Shown here in pieces: positions 28,901 to 36,695 of a DNA stretch of 64,000 nucleotides. Within the stretch, counting starts at the first letter, position 1, and each line of letters starts with the position of its first letter. The position numbers and the translations under genes were made by a program. Source of the stretch: CAVROT01 sp963722905 (lineage in GTDB: Bacteria; Pseudomonadota; Alphaproteobacteria; Rhodobacterales; Rhodobacteraceae). The stretch covers positions 1 to 64,000 of the forward strand of contig CAVROT010000011.1 of assembly GCA_963722905.1 (NCBI GenBank), read 5' to 3'. The notes beneath the pieces are model-generated. The model saw nothing but the letters and a program-made list of their open reading frames with translations, was not told the origin of the DNA and did no database searches.

Positions 28901-29844
28901 GAAAGGCCGGTGGAGCCGTCCTCCCACGCCGCCTCTGTCGCGGCCGATAGAACGACCTGGAACACCGGGGCAGCATTGGCCGCGTGACCCGCCAGCGGAT
29001 TGCCGGGCTGCATGTCGCGGTCATGGGGCGATCCGGTGGCGAAGGCGGTCAGGTTCAGGATCGCCGACGGGGGATCGGTGGCGAAGAGCGCATCCAGCGT
29101 GGCCGCCGAGACCGGGTCCTTCAGCGAGGCCACGAAGACCGGCAGCGGGTTCAGCCGGCGCCGCAGCAGCGCGCGCACCAGCCGGTCGACCGGGGCCAGC
29201 CCGCCCCCCAGCATCAGAGCGCGGTAGAAGACGATGGGGACGACGGGCGCACCCGCGGTCCAGTGGGCGCGGGCGGTGTCGGGGCCCGCCTGCTCGGTCC
29301 CGGGCCAGTGGACGCCCGCGCGCAGCACCGGATGTGCGGCGGGCGGGGCGGCCGGCTCGTTCCGTGCCAGTGAACGTGCGTGGCCGAGGAAGGCGGCGGC
29401 GTTGCGCGGCCCGCCCTCGATCAGCAGCGACCAGAGCGCGTCGTAATCGGCGTCGCGGATCGTCGAGAGCGCGCGAAGGTCCGGGTCCGGCCGGTCGTCG
29501 CCCGGCAAGAGCGCCAGCGGCACGCCCGCCTCCCGCAGTCGGGCGGCGTATTGCGCGACCCCGTAGGGCCAGTAGCCCTGCCCCCCGAGGATCCGTGCGA
29601 CGACGAGGCCCGAACCCGTTGCGCAGGCGTCGAGATGCAGGTCGACCGACATGGGGTGGCGGAGATGGGCGAGGTTCGCGAGCCGCAGGGTCGGCGGGTC
29701 GTCCATCGACGCGCGGGCAGAGGACAGGGCCGACAGTTCTGTGTCGGCGGCCGAGATCACGACGACCTCGGCTGGCGTCTGGCCGGGATCGACCGGCTCG
29801 GCCCCGTCGTCGACGGTGCCCGGTGTCGCCGCCAGCAGGTGCAT
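25984..29844 (-). CDS. cobN: Aerobic cobaltochelatase large subunit CobN
   Basis: CobN is the large subunit of the ATP-dependent chelatase that inserts cobalt into hydrogenobyrinic acid a,c-diamide, working with CobS and CobT, which are not in this window. The 1,286 residues are normal for the family and show VVHMGKHGNLEWLPGKAL, PHHYLAFHFWLRH and AWGTANMRTGGDDVAQCLAL. The start at 29844 lies 66 bp from the divergent small gene and 370 bp downstream of cobW, on the same strand as cobW. It may be reached by transcripts from the B12 riboswitch or have its own promoter in that gap. Cobalt supply from hupE and cobW fits its job. Confidence 0.95.
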   Translation of the reverse strand: MHLLAATPGTVDDGAEPVDPGQTPAEVVVISAADTELSALSSARASMDDPPTLRLANLAHLRHPMSVDLHLDACATGSGLVVARILGGQGYWPYGVAQYAARLREAGVPLALLPGDDRPDPDLRALSTIRDADYDALWSLLIEGGPRNAAAFLGHARSLARNEPAAPPAAHPVLRAGVHWPGTEQAGPDTARAHWTAGAPVVPIVFYRALMLGGGLAPVDRLVRALLRRRLNPLPVFVASLKDPVSAATLDALFATDPPSAILNLTAFATGSPHDRDMQPGNPLAGHAANAAPVFQVVLSAATEAAWEDGSTGLSARDIAMNVALPEVDGRILGRAVAWKDGAYFDDATQCPVATWRPRGDRIDFVADLARNWCDLRAAPPGDRRVALVLANYPTRDGRLANGVGLDTPAATVDVLRLLEGAGYAIDDIPPDADALMRRLMSGPTNWRTDRAARTGGEMLSLKDYRTGYDALPLAVRQQIEARWGAPQDDPFFIRHRDPAVADSRRVPPDLGSEISPPEAPAPPGGAIAGHFVLAIHRVGNAAVAIQPARGYDIDPVQTYHAPDLVPPHHYLAFHFWLRHAWKAHAVVHMGKHGNLEWLPGKALALSADCFPEAVLGPMPHVYPFIVNDPGEGTQAKRRAQAVIVDHLTPPLTRAETYGPLRDLEALVDEYYEAAGVDPRRVAHLRREIVSLAATSGLDRDVGMTGTDADSDLARLDAYLCEVKEAQIRDGLHVFGTSPRGVQERDLSIALLRVARGTGRDGDASLLRAMADDLGLDFDPLDCDMATPWAGPRPDALAWADAADPPGGVFADRMKEGGATDLWRSTGDTVERLEMLAIRLMEGAAAPGPATAAVMAEAADRVRPAVAACGPAEAAGLLAALDGRAVAPAPSGAPTRGRLDVLPTGRNFYSVDSRAVPTPTAWALGWRSASALIDRHLQDHGDWPRILLLTAWGTANMRTGGDDVAQCLALMGVKPTWDAANRRVTGFEVIPATALGRPRVDVTLRISGFFRDAFPGLIDLVDSAARAVMALDEPDDINPAAARARAEGATARVFGSKPGAYGAGLQALIDARAWNDTADLAAAYMAWGSYAYGAGAEGRADPDGFAARLGQVEAIVQNQDNREHDLLDSDDYYQFEGGATAAVETLQGRRRPIYHNDHSRPERPVIRTLEDEIGRVVRSRVVNPKWIAGVMRHGYKGAFEIAATVDYMFAFAATTGAVKSHHFDLVLAAFVEDDTVRDFIAYANAPALQEIAQRLTEAIDRGLWVPKSNRARVELDRLSRPLEVNA

Positions 29845-29909
29845 CAGGCGCCTTGCCGGGCGCCGCTATGCGGCCTACCTGCGAAGCGATCGAAAACGGA
29901 GTGACACCG

Positions 29910-30167
29910 ATGGACTACAAGAAGAGCGGCGGCGCGCGCCCGGGCAAGGGTGCACCCCCCCACCGCGAAAAGGGCGCCCCCGGCGGGCGTGACAACCCTT
30001 TCGGCGGGACCTCCGGCAAGCGCAAGACCATACCGGCCGGGGACCTCGACGTGCCGGCGGATCCGGCGGACGACTTCGCCGTGGACGAGCAGGGCACGAA
30101 GAACATCCGCGGAACCGAGGAGATCTCGAACGACAACGACGAATCGATCGCCCACCGCGACGACTGA
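29910..30167 (+). CDS. Small conserved-looking protein antisense within the cob cluster
   Basis: This is an 85-residue hydrophilic protein, MDYKKSGGARPGKGAPP and onward. It starts basic and Gly/Pro-rich and ends acidic (ISNDNDESIAHRDD), so it is probably disordered and soluble. I recognise no family. A purine-rich segment (ACGGAG) precedes the ATG by about 10 bases. It occupies the whole gap between cobW and cobN on the opposite strand, so it is antisense to any cobW-cobN read-through transcript. Codon use looks like that of genuine genes here. Confidence 0.65.
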   Translation: MDYKKSGGARPGKGAPPHREKGAPGGRDNPFGGTSGKRKTIPAGDLDVPADPADDFAVDEQGTKNIRGTEEISNDNDESIAHRDD

Positions 30168-30184
30168 GCCGGCGACAAGCGCCA

Positions 30185-30208
30185 CCGCGCCGTGCCTGCG
30201 CGGCGCGG
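30185..30208. terminator. GC-rich hairpin between convergent small gene and cobW
   Basis: The arms CCGCGCCG (30185-30192) and CGGCGCGG (30201-30208) pair perfectly around an 8-base loop, in the 47-bp gap between the two convergent stop codons. There is no T-run. If it acts on the minus strand it would separate hupE-cobW from cobN; if on the plus strand it ends the small gene. Confidence 0.4.
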
Positions 30209-30214
30209 CAATCC

Positions 30215-31282
30215 TCATGCGGCCAGCGCCGCCTCGATGGCGGCACGGTCCATGCCGGCCTGACCGATCACCACGAGCCTCGTGGCACGTGGATCGGTGC
30301 CGAACGGGCGGTCGTAATGGGTGTCCACACGCGGTCCGACAGCCTGCAGCGCAAGGCGCATCGGCTTGCCGGCGACGGCGGCGAACCCCTTGAGCCGCAA
30401 TATGTCGTGGGTGGCGATCACCCCGGCGACATGGGCGGCGAAGGCCGCGGGGTCGGAGACCTCGGACCGGTTCACGACGAAGCTTTCGAAGTCGTCATGG
30501 CCGTGGTCATGCATGTCGTCGTCGTGGTGGTCGGCGTCCTCATCGTCGTGGTGGTGATGATGGTGCACCTCATGGCGCGCGGCGATGTCGTCCTCGGCGG
30601 CGGCGCCGCGGCCCAGCAGCACGTCGATCGGCAGCGCGCCCTGCGTCGCCTGTACGACCTGTACGCCGTCCCGCGCCTCTTTCCGCAGGCGGGCGGTCAG
30701 CGTCGATGCCTCTTCGGCCGTCATCAGGTCGGTCTTGTTGACGACGATCATGTCAGCGCAGGCGATCTGGTCCTCGAAGAGTTCAGACAGCGGGGTGTCG
30801 TGGTCCAGCCCGTCGTCGGCGCGGCGCTGGACGTCCACCGCCGCCACGTCGTGCGCAAAGCGCCCGTCGGCCACCGCCCGACCGTCGACCACCGCGACGA
30901 CGCCGTCCACGGTCACCGCGCCCGCGATCTGGGGCCAGGCGAAGGCGCGGATCAGCGGCTGCGGCAGAGCCAGGCCCGACGTCTCGATCACGATGTGGTC
31001 GGGACGCCCGGGCCGGGCCAGCAGCGCCTCCAGCGTGGGGACGAAATCGTCGGCGACGGTGCAGCAGATGCAGCCGTTGCTCAGCTCCACGATGTCCTCG
31101 TCGCGGCACGCCCCGACGCCGCAGCCGCGCAGCGTCTCGCCGTCGACGTTCATGTCGCCGAACTCGTTCACGATCAGCGCGATGCGTCGCCCCCCGGCAT
31201 GGGTCAGGAGGTGGCGGATCAGCGTGGTCTTCCCCGATCCGAGGAAGCCGGTGACGACGGTGGCGGGTATCTTGGCGGCCAT
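30215..31282 (-). CDS. cobW: CobW-family GTP-dependent metallochaperone
   Basis: CobW is a COG0523 G3E GTPase that delivers Co(II) for cobalamin synthesis. The 355 residues have the P-loop GFLGSGKTT (12-20), the metal motif NGCICCT (Cys71, Cys73, Cys74) that defines the family, and NKTD for guanine specificity. A His/Asp-rich metal-binding stretch (HHHHHHDDEDADHHDDDMHD and onward) lies at about residues 240-265. The C-terminal CobW_C domain follows. It sits 11 bp after hupE on the same strand, downstream of the B12 riboswitch, so cobalt uptake and delivery are co-regulated. Confidence 0.94.
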   Translation of the reverse strand: MAAKIPATVVTGFLGSGKTTLIRHLLTHAGGRRIALIVNEFGDMNVDGETLRGCGVGACRDEDIVELSNGCICCTVADDFVPTLEALLARPGRPDHIVIETSGLALPQPLIRAFAWPQIAGAVTVDGVVAVVDGRAVADGRFAHDVAAVDVQRRADDGLDHDTPLSELFEDQIACADMIVVNKTDLMTAEEASTLTARLRKEARDGVQVVQATQGALPIDVLLGRGAAAEDDIAARHEVHHHHHHDDEDADHHDDDMHDHGHDDFESFVVNRSEVSDPAAFAAHVAGVIATHDILRLKGFAAVAGKPMRLALQAVGPRVDTHYDRPFGTDPRATRLVVIGQAGMDRAAIEAALAA

Positions 31283-31293
31283 CGGGCGCGGCC

Positions 31294-31941
31294 TCAGGCG
31301 GCGACGAGGGACAGCAGCGGCCCCTCGATCATCTCGAGCGCGAGGAACGCGCCGACGCCGGCGACCATCGCGCCGGCCAGCCGCGCGTTCACCGCCTGCG
31401 CCGTGGTGGCGCCCAGCAGTTGGGTCGCCATCCAGCCGGCCCCTATGGCCAGCGCGTACTGCACCGCGGCGAGGCCGATCAGGTAGCCAAGCATGACCGC
31501 GCCGCCGACGCCGCCCTCCTGCCCGGCGATGGACCCGCCGAACGCCGCTCCGTGAAATAGACCGAAGCCCGCGAAGACGGCCATCGCCGCGCCTGCGCCA
31601 AGGGTCCGGCCCGACAGGATCAGCCCGCCAAGCGCCAGCAGCGACAGCACGACCACGGCCTCGATCCCGGGCACGACCAACCCGGCCGCAACTGCGCCGC
31701 AGCCCGCCAGCATCGCGGCGATATAGGCGGCAGGGGACAAGAGGCGCGCGCCGGTGAAGGCCGCGGCGACCCCCATGGCGAGGACGAAGAACAGGTGGTC
31801 GAAGCCCAGCAGGGGGTGGCCGACGCCCGACACCAGGCCTTGCGCGAACGTATCCATCGGCAGGCCGCCCAGCGGATGGTGGGCCAGCGCCGGCGTGGCG
31901 GCACCGGCTGCGAAGATGAGGGCGAGGGTGGGCGTCTTCAT
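31294..31941 (-). CDS. hupE: HupE/UreJ-family nickel/cobalt permease
   Basis: This is a 215-residue membrane protein with a signal-like first span (residues 1-19, ending ALAHHP) and about six further spans. The family motifs are HPLLGFDHLFFVLAMG and GFGLFHGAAFG, whose histidines bind metal. HupE/UreJ proteins carry Ni or Co. Because it is the first gene after a cobalamin riboswitch and precedes cobW, cobalt is the likely substrate here. The ATG at 31941 (MKTPTLALIF) is chosen over 32001 because it begins the signal-like span and follows AAAGGGG. Confidence 0.9.
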   Translation of the reverse strand: MKTPTLALIFAAGAATPALAHHPLGGLPMDTFAQGLVSGVGHPLLGFDHLFFVLAMGVAAAFTGARLLSPAAYIAAMLAGCGAVAAGLVVPGIEAVVVLSLLALGGLILSGRTLGAGAAMAVFAGFGLFHGAAFGGSIAGQEGGVGGAVMLGYLIGLAAVQYALAIGAGWMATQLLGATTAQAVNARLAGAMVAGVGAFLALEMIEGPLLSLVAA

Positions 31942-32078
31942 GTCTGTCCCCTTTCGGACCATAATATCCGGCCGAATGGGGAACGGGGGAGAACGCGGCA
32001 TGCGCCGGCCCTCGCCCCCGGAACACCCCGTCCGGTCGCGCAGGCCGGGCCGCCGGTGTGGCGGTGGCCCGGTGCATG

Positions 32079-32266
32079 GCTGGTCTCCTGGCTGACCGGG
32101 TCAGTGCGGGGCGTCGGCCTTCCCGGGCTTTTTGGCCCAGTGGCGCAGATGACGTCCCGCTCGCCGGCGACAGTCGCGGGGGCGGCTGCGGTGACCCGCC
32201 CCGGGTGGGGTCGCAGGCTCCGCATTCCCATTTCGGCCCGTCCCGCGTTTCGCGCTTGGGGCACCA
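32079..32266 (-). promoter_or_regulatory. Cobalamin (B12) riboswitch upstream of hupE-cobW
   Basis: Read on the minus strand, the conserved blocks of the adenosylcobalamin aptamer appear in order: GGTGCCCC, AAATGGGAA, CAGCCGCCCCCGCGACTGT, GCCACTGGGCC, GCCCGGGAAGGCC and finally the B12 box GTCAGCCAGGAGACC at about 32081-32095. The hupE ATG is 138 bp further on. Between them a GC-rich hairpin (32045-32072) could form the expression platform. The expected effect is that B12 binding represses cobalt uptake and the CobW chaperone, and perhaps cobN further down. The remaining DNA back to mmsB (32267-32455) holds no gene. Confidence 0.93.
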
Positions 32267-32455
32267 TGCGTCGCCATGTGGCGCCGAGGGGCTCTGGCGG
32301 TCAAGGGCGATTGCGACATGGCAGGGTGCCCGAGCGGCGCGTGCGGGACGTTCCCCCGACAGGAGAGCGCGATGCGAGGTCGAGGGCGGCACGTTTGCCG
32401 GACCTGCGATGGGGTCGCCCTTTCGTCGCAGCGCGATCGCTCGACGTCCTGACGC

Positions 32456-33322
32456 TCAGGCGTCCCCACGCCGGAGTGACTCGAGGATGGCCGAAAAGTC
32501 CCTGCCTCCCTGTCCGTCCGTCTCGGCGAACCCGGCATAGATATCGCGGGCGGCACGGCCCAGCGGCGTCCGGCTGCCTGTCGCCTCGGCTGCCTGCTGC
32601 GCGAGGCGGAGGTCCTTGAGCATCAGCGCGGCGGCGAAGCCAGGCCTGTAGTCGTTGTCGGCGGGGGAGGTCGGCCCGATACCGGGCGCGGGGCAGTAGG
32701 TGGTGAGGCTCCACGACTGCCCGGAAGAGGTGCTGGCGACATCGTAGAGCGCCTGCGCATCCAGCCCCAGGCCCTCGGCCAGCGCGAATGCTTCGCATGT
32801 GGCGATCATCGTCACGCCCAGCATCATGTTGTTGCAGATCTTGGCCGCCTGACCGGCGCCGGCCCCGCCGCAGTGGACGATGCGCCCGCCCATGACCTCC
32901 AGCGCCTCGCGCGCGACGGTCAGCGCCTCGACCGGGCCGCCCACCATGAAGGTCAGCGTGCCGGCCGCCGCACCGCCCGTACCGCCCGACACCGGCGCAT
33001 CGAGTGCCATCAGCCCCGCCGCGTCGGCCGTCGCTGCGACGGCGCGGGCGCTGTCCACGTCGACCGTCGAACAGTCGAGGTGCACGGTGCCCGGCGCCAG
33101 ATGCGGATGCAGATCGCCCGCGACACGGCGCAGAATTGCGCCGTCAGGCAGCATCGTGATGACGAGCCCGGCGCCGGACAGATCGGCGAGGCTTTCGACA
33201 GTCGGCACCACCTCGGACTGGACGCCGGCAACGTCGTACCCCAGCACCTCGTGCCCGGCGCGGACGAGGTTCTCGGCCATGGGCAGCCCCATGTTGCCCA
33301 GGCCGACGAAGGCGATTTTCAT
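32456..33322 (-). CDS. mmsB: 3-Hydroxyisobutyrate dehydrogenase
   Basis: This enzyme oxidises 3-hydroxyisobutyrate to methylmalonate semialdehyde in valine breakdown. The 288 residues have the Rossmann start FVGLGNMGLPMAENL, the substrate-binding segment DAPVSGGTGGAAAGTL and GAGQAAKICNN, which contains the catalytic lysine. It is the last gene of a minus-strand operon with the acyl-CoA dehydrogenase and the hydrolase of the same pathway, but is separated from them by a sulfotransferase gene. The hydroxyacid family is certain, and the operon supports the specific substrate. Confidence 0.93.
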   Translation of the reverse strand: MKIAFVGLGNMGLPMAENLVRAGHEVLGYDVAGVQSEVVPTVESLADLSGAGLVITMLPDGAILRRVAGDLHPHLAPGTVHLDCSTVDVDSARAVAATADAAGLMALDAPVSGGTGGAAAGTLTFMVGGPVEALTVAREALEVMGGRIVHCGGAGAGQAAKICNNMMLGVTMIATCEAFALAEGLGLDAQALYDVASTSSGQSWSLTTYCPAPGIGPTSPADNDYRPGFAAALMLKDLRLAQQAAEATGSRTPLGRAARDIYAGFAETDGQGGRDFSAILESLRRGDA

Positions 33323-33511
33323 ATCCGATACCCTTTCACCTCAGACGGATTTCCGGCACGAGCGGTGTCGGCCAAGCGCCAGAAGGCTTTCTATGCCCCG
33401 TGGAGTGACGCCGGCCCATGCTGAACCCGATCCGGGTCGCAGGAAAAACCATGCGCCGGTCATCGTCGGATCCTGCCCGGCTCGTCGGACCGTGTCGACA
33501 TGTATGCCCTG

Positions 33512-34162
33512 CTACATGCGATCGTAGCCGAACGATCGATAGTCCCTCGCATACGTCTTGCAGGCCCAGGCGATGTCCTCGGGTATCAGAGGGATGGGGC
33601 GCGAGACCGAAGCGTTGATGCGCTCCATGTCCCTGACCGGCAAGCCCATCATCCGGGCAATTCCCCCCTGCCAGTCGTCCTCGAACCGGAATATCCTGGT
33701 GCTGCGTCGGACGAAGTCCGACTGCCGGCGGAAATGTATGCCCTGGTTGCGGATGATCTTGTCGGGATCGCTACGGGCCAGATCCATCGTTTCACGCACA
33801 AAGTCGTCGAACGGCTTGTCGGTGTGGCCCAGGGCATGAAGGTATCTCAAGCTGGATTTCATGCGTGCCAGAGGATGTCGAACGACTGCGAAGCTGGCAT
33901 CGAAGGGGCCCCAGAATCGCCATACGATGGCCGGCGCGTGCTGCATGGGACCGCGAAACCGGAACTTGCGGCCCCTGTTGGGGACCTTGTCGATGCCGAA
34001 CCTCTCGCGCAGGATATTCGCGGTCGAGCCGGGGAAGTCGCCCGACTGGACGTTCGAGATCGTCCACCCGCCCTCGATCAGGGTTACGTAGATCGCGATG
34101 CCGGCCGTTTTCGGAATATGGGCGAAATAGACGCGGCGGCCGTCCTTCTCGAAAATCGGCAT
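33512..34162 (-). CDS. Sulfotransferase family 2 protein (PAPS-dependent type)
   Basis: This is a 216-residue soluble protein with the PAPS 5'-phosphosulfate loop YFAHIPKTAGIAIYV at about residues 12-26. The 3'-phosphate segment AVVRHPLARMKSSLRYL follows at about 93-109, and both are typical of carbohydrate-type family 2 sulfotransferases. Such enzymes move sulfate from PAPS to a sugar or lipid hydroxyl. It lies inside the valine-degradation operon, 53 bp after the hydrolase gene and 189 bp before mmsB, with which it has no known metabolic link. PAPS could come from the Sat-CysC fusion near the right end of the window. The acceptor is unknown. Confidence 0.82.
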   Translation of the reverse strand: MPIFEKDGRRVYFAHIPKTAGIAIYVTLIEGGWTISNVQSGDFPGSTANILRERFGIDKVPNRGRKFRFRGPMQHAPAIVWRFWGPFDASFAVVRHPLARMKSSLRYLHALGHTDKPFDDFVRETMDLARSDPDKIIRNQGIHFRRQSDFVRRSTRIFRFEDDWQGGIARMMGLPVRDMERINASVSRPIPLIPEDIAWACKTYARDYRSFGYDRM

Positions 34163-34215
34163 CGCTATCTCCCCCGGTCCGACCGGTACCGATTACCGAA
34201 CCACCTTACCTCAGG

Positions 34216-35265
34216 TCAATCCCATCGTGTTCCGCCGGTTGTCGGGTCTTCTGCCAGCGGGGCGAGCATCGCGGCGATCTCGGCCGGGGTCACGTCCGGG
34301 ATTGCGGCGTGGCGCCAGCGCGGGGTGCGGTCCTTGTCGATGACGGCGGCCCGGATGCCTTCGATGAAGTCGCCGTCCGGGATCGCCCGCCATGTTGCGC
34401 GCCGCTCCAGGTCCAGCGCGGCCTCGATCGTGCCCGCGGCGCGGCTGGCGCGTACGAGGTCCACCGCGACGCATGCCGACAGGGGCGACACGCCCGCCAG
34501 CGCCTTCGACGCCCGGACCGACAGAGGATCCCGCCCGCGGGAGAGGCCGTCGGCGATCCGGCGCATGCTCGAGGCGGCGAACCGCCGGTCGATCAGCGTC
34601 GCCTCGGCCGCCAGCGTGGACGGCCCGGGATCGGTCGCCGCCGCTTCGACGGCGGCCCAGTCGGCGCTGCGCTCAAGCCGGGCGATGAGGTCGGGCCAGA
34701 GCGCCTGCGGCACGTACCAGTCCGCGAACCCGGCATGGATGGCGTCGGCCGCGTCCATCCGCGCGCCCGTGGTGCCCAGATACTCGCCACACCGCCCCGG
34801 CGCGCGCGCCAGCAGCAGCGACCCGCCCGCGTCGGGCACCAGGCCGATGCCGCATTCCGGCATGGCGATGCGGGAGGATTCGCACACGATCCTGTCCGAG
34901 GCGTGGCAGCCGATCCCGACGCCGCCGCCCATCGTGAACCCGTGAAGAAAGGTCGCGACGGGCTTGGGGTAGGTGTGAAGCCTGGCGTTCAGCCGATATT
35001 CGTCCCGCCAGAAATCGCGCGCGACCGATGCATCGCCGGTGCGCCCCGCGGCGTAGATATGGGCGATGTCGCCCCCGGCGCAGAATGCCCGTTCGCCGGC
35101 GCCGTCGATGACGACCATCGCCGTGCGATCGTCGTCGCGCCAGCCGTCGAGCGCCGCCTCGATGGCGAGGATCATGGAGTGGGTCAGCGCGTTCAGCGCG
35201 CCCGGACGGTTCAGCGTGATGCGCCCCGTGGGACCGGTGCGCCGGATCAGGACGTCCTGCGTCAT
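34216..35265 (-). CDS. 3-Hydroxyisobutyryl-CoA hydrolase (enoyl-CoA hydratase fold)
   Basis: This enzyme frees 3-hydroxyisobutyrate from CoA in valine degradation. The 349 residues start at the ATG at 35265 (MTQDVLIRRTGPTGRITLN). The crotonase oxyanion-hole segments are GERAFCAGGDIAHIY and HGFTMGGGVGIG. The acidic catalytic region is AMPECGIGLVPDAGGSLLLAR. The long C-terminal extension (TWRAIPDGDFIEGIRAAVIDK) separates HIBCH proteins from simple hydratases. The gene lies between the acyl-CoA dehydrogenase and the sulfotransferase on the same strand. Confidence 0.9.
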   Translation of the reverse strand: MTQDVLIRRTGPTGRITLNRPGALNALTHSMILAIEAALDGWRDDDRTAMVVIDGAGERAFCAGGDIAHIYAAGRTGDASVARDFWRDEYRLNARLHTYPKPVATFLHGFTMGGGVGIGCHASDRIVCESSRIAMPECGIGLVPDAGGSLLLARAPGRCGEYLGTTGARMDAADAIHAGFADWYVPQALWPDLIARLERSADWAAVEAAATDPGPSTLAAEATLIDRRFAASSMRRIADGLSRGRDPLSVRASKALAGVSPLSACVAVDLVRASRAAGTIEAALDLERRATWRAIPDGDFIEGIRAAVIDKDRTPRWRHAAIPDVTPAEIAAMLAPLAEDPTTGGTRWD

Positions 35266-35434
35266 CGCCGGGTACCCGTCAGCGTCGCGCCGGCATCGTC
35301 CGAGGTCGCGACATGTTCCGCAAAGGAATCCGTCCTCCGGCGGGATGCGCCGTCGTCGGCAGGAGTTGCCCTGCCGGCCGGCCGCGCGTCGCCCGATGCC
35401 GGCGGTCCGCACGCCGCCCGAACCGGCAACCGGG

Positions 35435-36574
35435 TCACGCGGCGATCATCTGTCGGGCGACGATCAGGCGCATGACCTCGTTCGTGCCTTCCAGGATCTG
35501 GTGCACCCGCAGATCGCGCACCAGCTTCTCGATCCCGTAATCAGCCAGATAGCCGTAGCCGCCGTGCAGCTGCAGGCACTGGTCGACGATCCGGCTGCCC
35601 GCCTCGGTCACGAACTTCTTGGCCATCGCGCAGTGCTTGGCTGCGTCGGCGTGCCCCTCGTCCAGCTTCCACGCCGCCTGACGCAGGAAGGTACGGGCGG
35701 CCTGAAGCTCGATCTCGATGTCGGCCAGCCTGAACTGGAGCGCCTGGAACTGGTCGATAGGACGCCCGAACGCCTGCCGGTCGCGCATGTAGGCCAGCGT
35801 CCGGTCCAGCGCCGACTGCGCCGCGCCCAGCGAGCAGGCGGCGATGTTCAGACGCCCGCCATCGAGGCCCTGCATCGCGTAGGCGAACCCGCGCCCCTCC
35901 TCGCCCAGCAGGCCGGCGGCCGGCACGGGCACGGCGTCCAGCTGCACCTGCCGGGTCGGCTGGCTGCGCCACCCCATCTTGTCCTCCAGCGCACCGAAGC
36001 TCAGGCCCCCGGCGCCCGCGTCGATGACGACGGCCGAAATGCCGCGCGGTCCGTCCCCGCCCGTGCGGCACATGACGACATAGGCGTCGGAATATCCGGC
36101 GCCCGAGATGAAGGCCTTGGTCCCCGTCACCGTATAGCCGTCGTTGGTGCGCGCGGCCCGCGTCTTGAGGGCAGCGGCGTCCGACCCCGATCCGGGCTCG
36201 GTCAGGCAGTAGGACAGGATGGTCTCCATCTTCATCGCGGGAGGCAGGTAGCGTGCCTTGAGGTCGTCGCTGCCGTGCCGGTCGATCATCGCGGCGCACA
36301 TGTTGTGGATCGACAGGAACGCGGCAACCGACGGGCACGCCATGCTGAGCGCTTCGAACACCAGTGTGGCGTCCAGCCGGGACAGCCCCGTGCCGCCCGC
36401 CGCCTCGCTGACGTAAAGCCCGCCGAACCCCAGCTCGGCCAGCCGCGGCCAGAGATCGCGCGGGATCGTGCCGTCGGCCTCCCACTGGCGGGCGTGGGGG
36501 GCGATGTGCTCGGCCCCCACGGCGCGCGCCATGTCGAGGATGGAGGTCTGTTCGTCGGAGAGGGCGAAGTCCAT
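35435..36574 (-). CDS. Acyl-CoA dehydrogenase, probably isobutyryl-CoA dehydrogenase
   Basis: This is an FAD-dependent dehydrogenase of 379 residues from the ATG at 36574 (MDFALSDEQTSIL). It shows YCLTEPGSGSDAAALKT (the flavin-binding motif), GTKAFISGAGYSDAYVVM, QLHGGYGYLADYGIEKL and the C-terminal EGTNEVMRLIVARQM. The operon with the hydrolase and mmsB makes isobutyryl-CoA the likely substrate. The 169-bp gap to the next gene is non-coding. Upstream of this gene begins the insertion-sequence graveyard, so the operon promoter must lie in the first few hundred bases beyond 36574. Confidence 0.93.
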   Translation of the reverse strand: MDFALSDEQTSILDMARAVGAEHIAPHARQWEADGTIPRDLWPRLAELGFGGLYVSEAAGGTGLSRLDATLVFEALSMACPSVAAFLSIHNMCAAMIDRHGSDDLKARYLPPAMKMETILSYCLTEPGSGSDAAALKTRAARTNDGYTVTGTKAFISGAGYSDAYVVMCRTGGDGPRGISAVVIDAGAGGLSFGALEDKMGWRSQPTRQVQLDAVPVPAAGLLGEEGRGFAYAMQGLDGGRLNIAACSLGAAQSALDRTLAYMRDRQAFGRPIDQFQALQFRLADIEIELQAARTFLRQAAWKLDEGHADAAKHCAMAKKFVTEAGSRIVDQCLQLHGGYGYLADYGIEKLVRDLRVHQILEGTNEVMRLIVARQMIAA

Positions 36575-36695
36575 GGCGGGGCGCTCCGTAACCGTTCGAC
36601 GGGACGGTACTGCCGCAAGAGGCAAGCCGCCAGCCCAACCGGGACGTGGCAGGGTTCGCACGTCGGGATCCGGGGTGGCCGGAGACTCCTGAGGT

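Noticed and set aside
25786..28950. A 1,054-codon plus-strand frame opposite cobN
   Set aside because: It is the complement of a well-supported cobN gene and has no family resemblance; it arises from codon bias.
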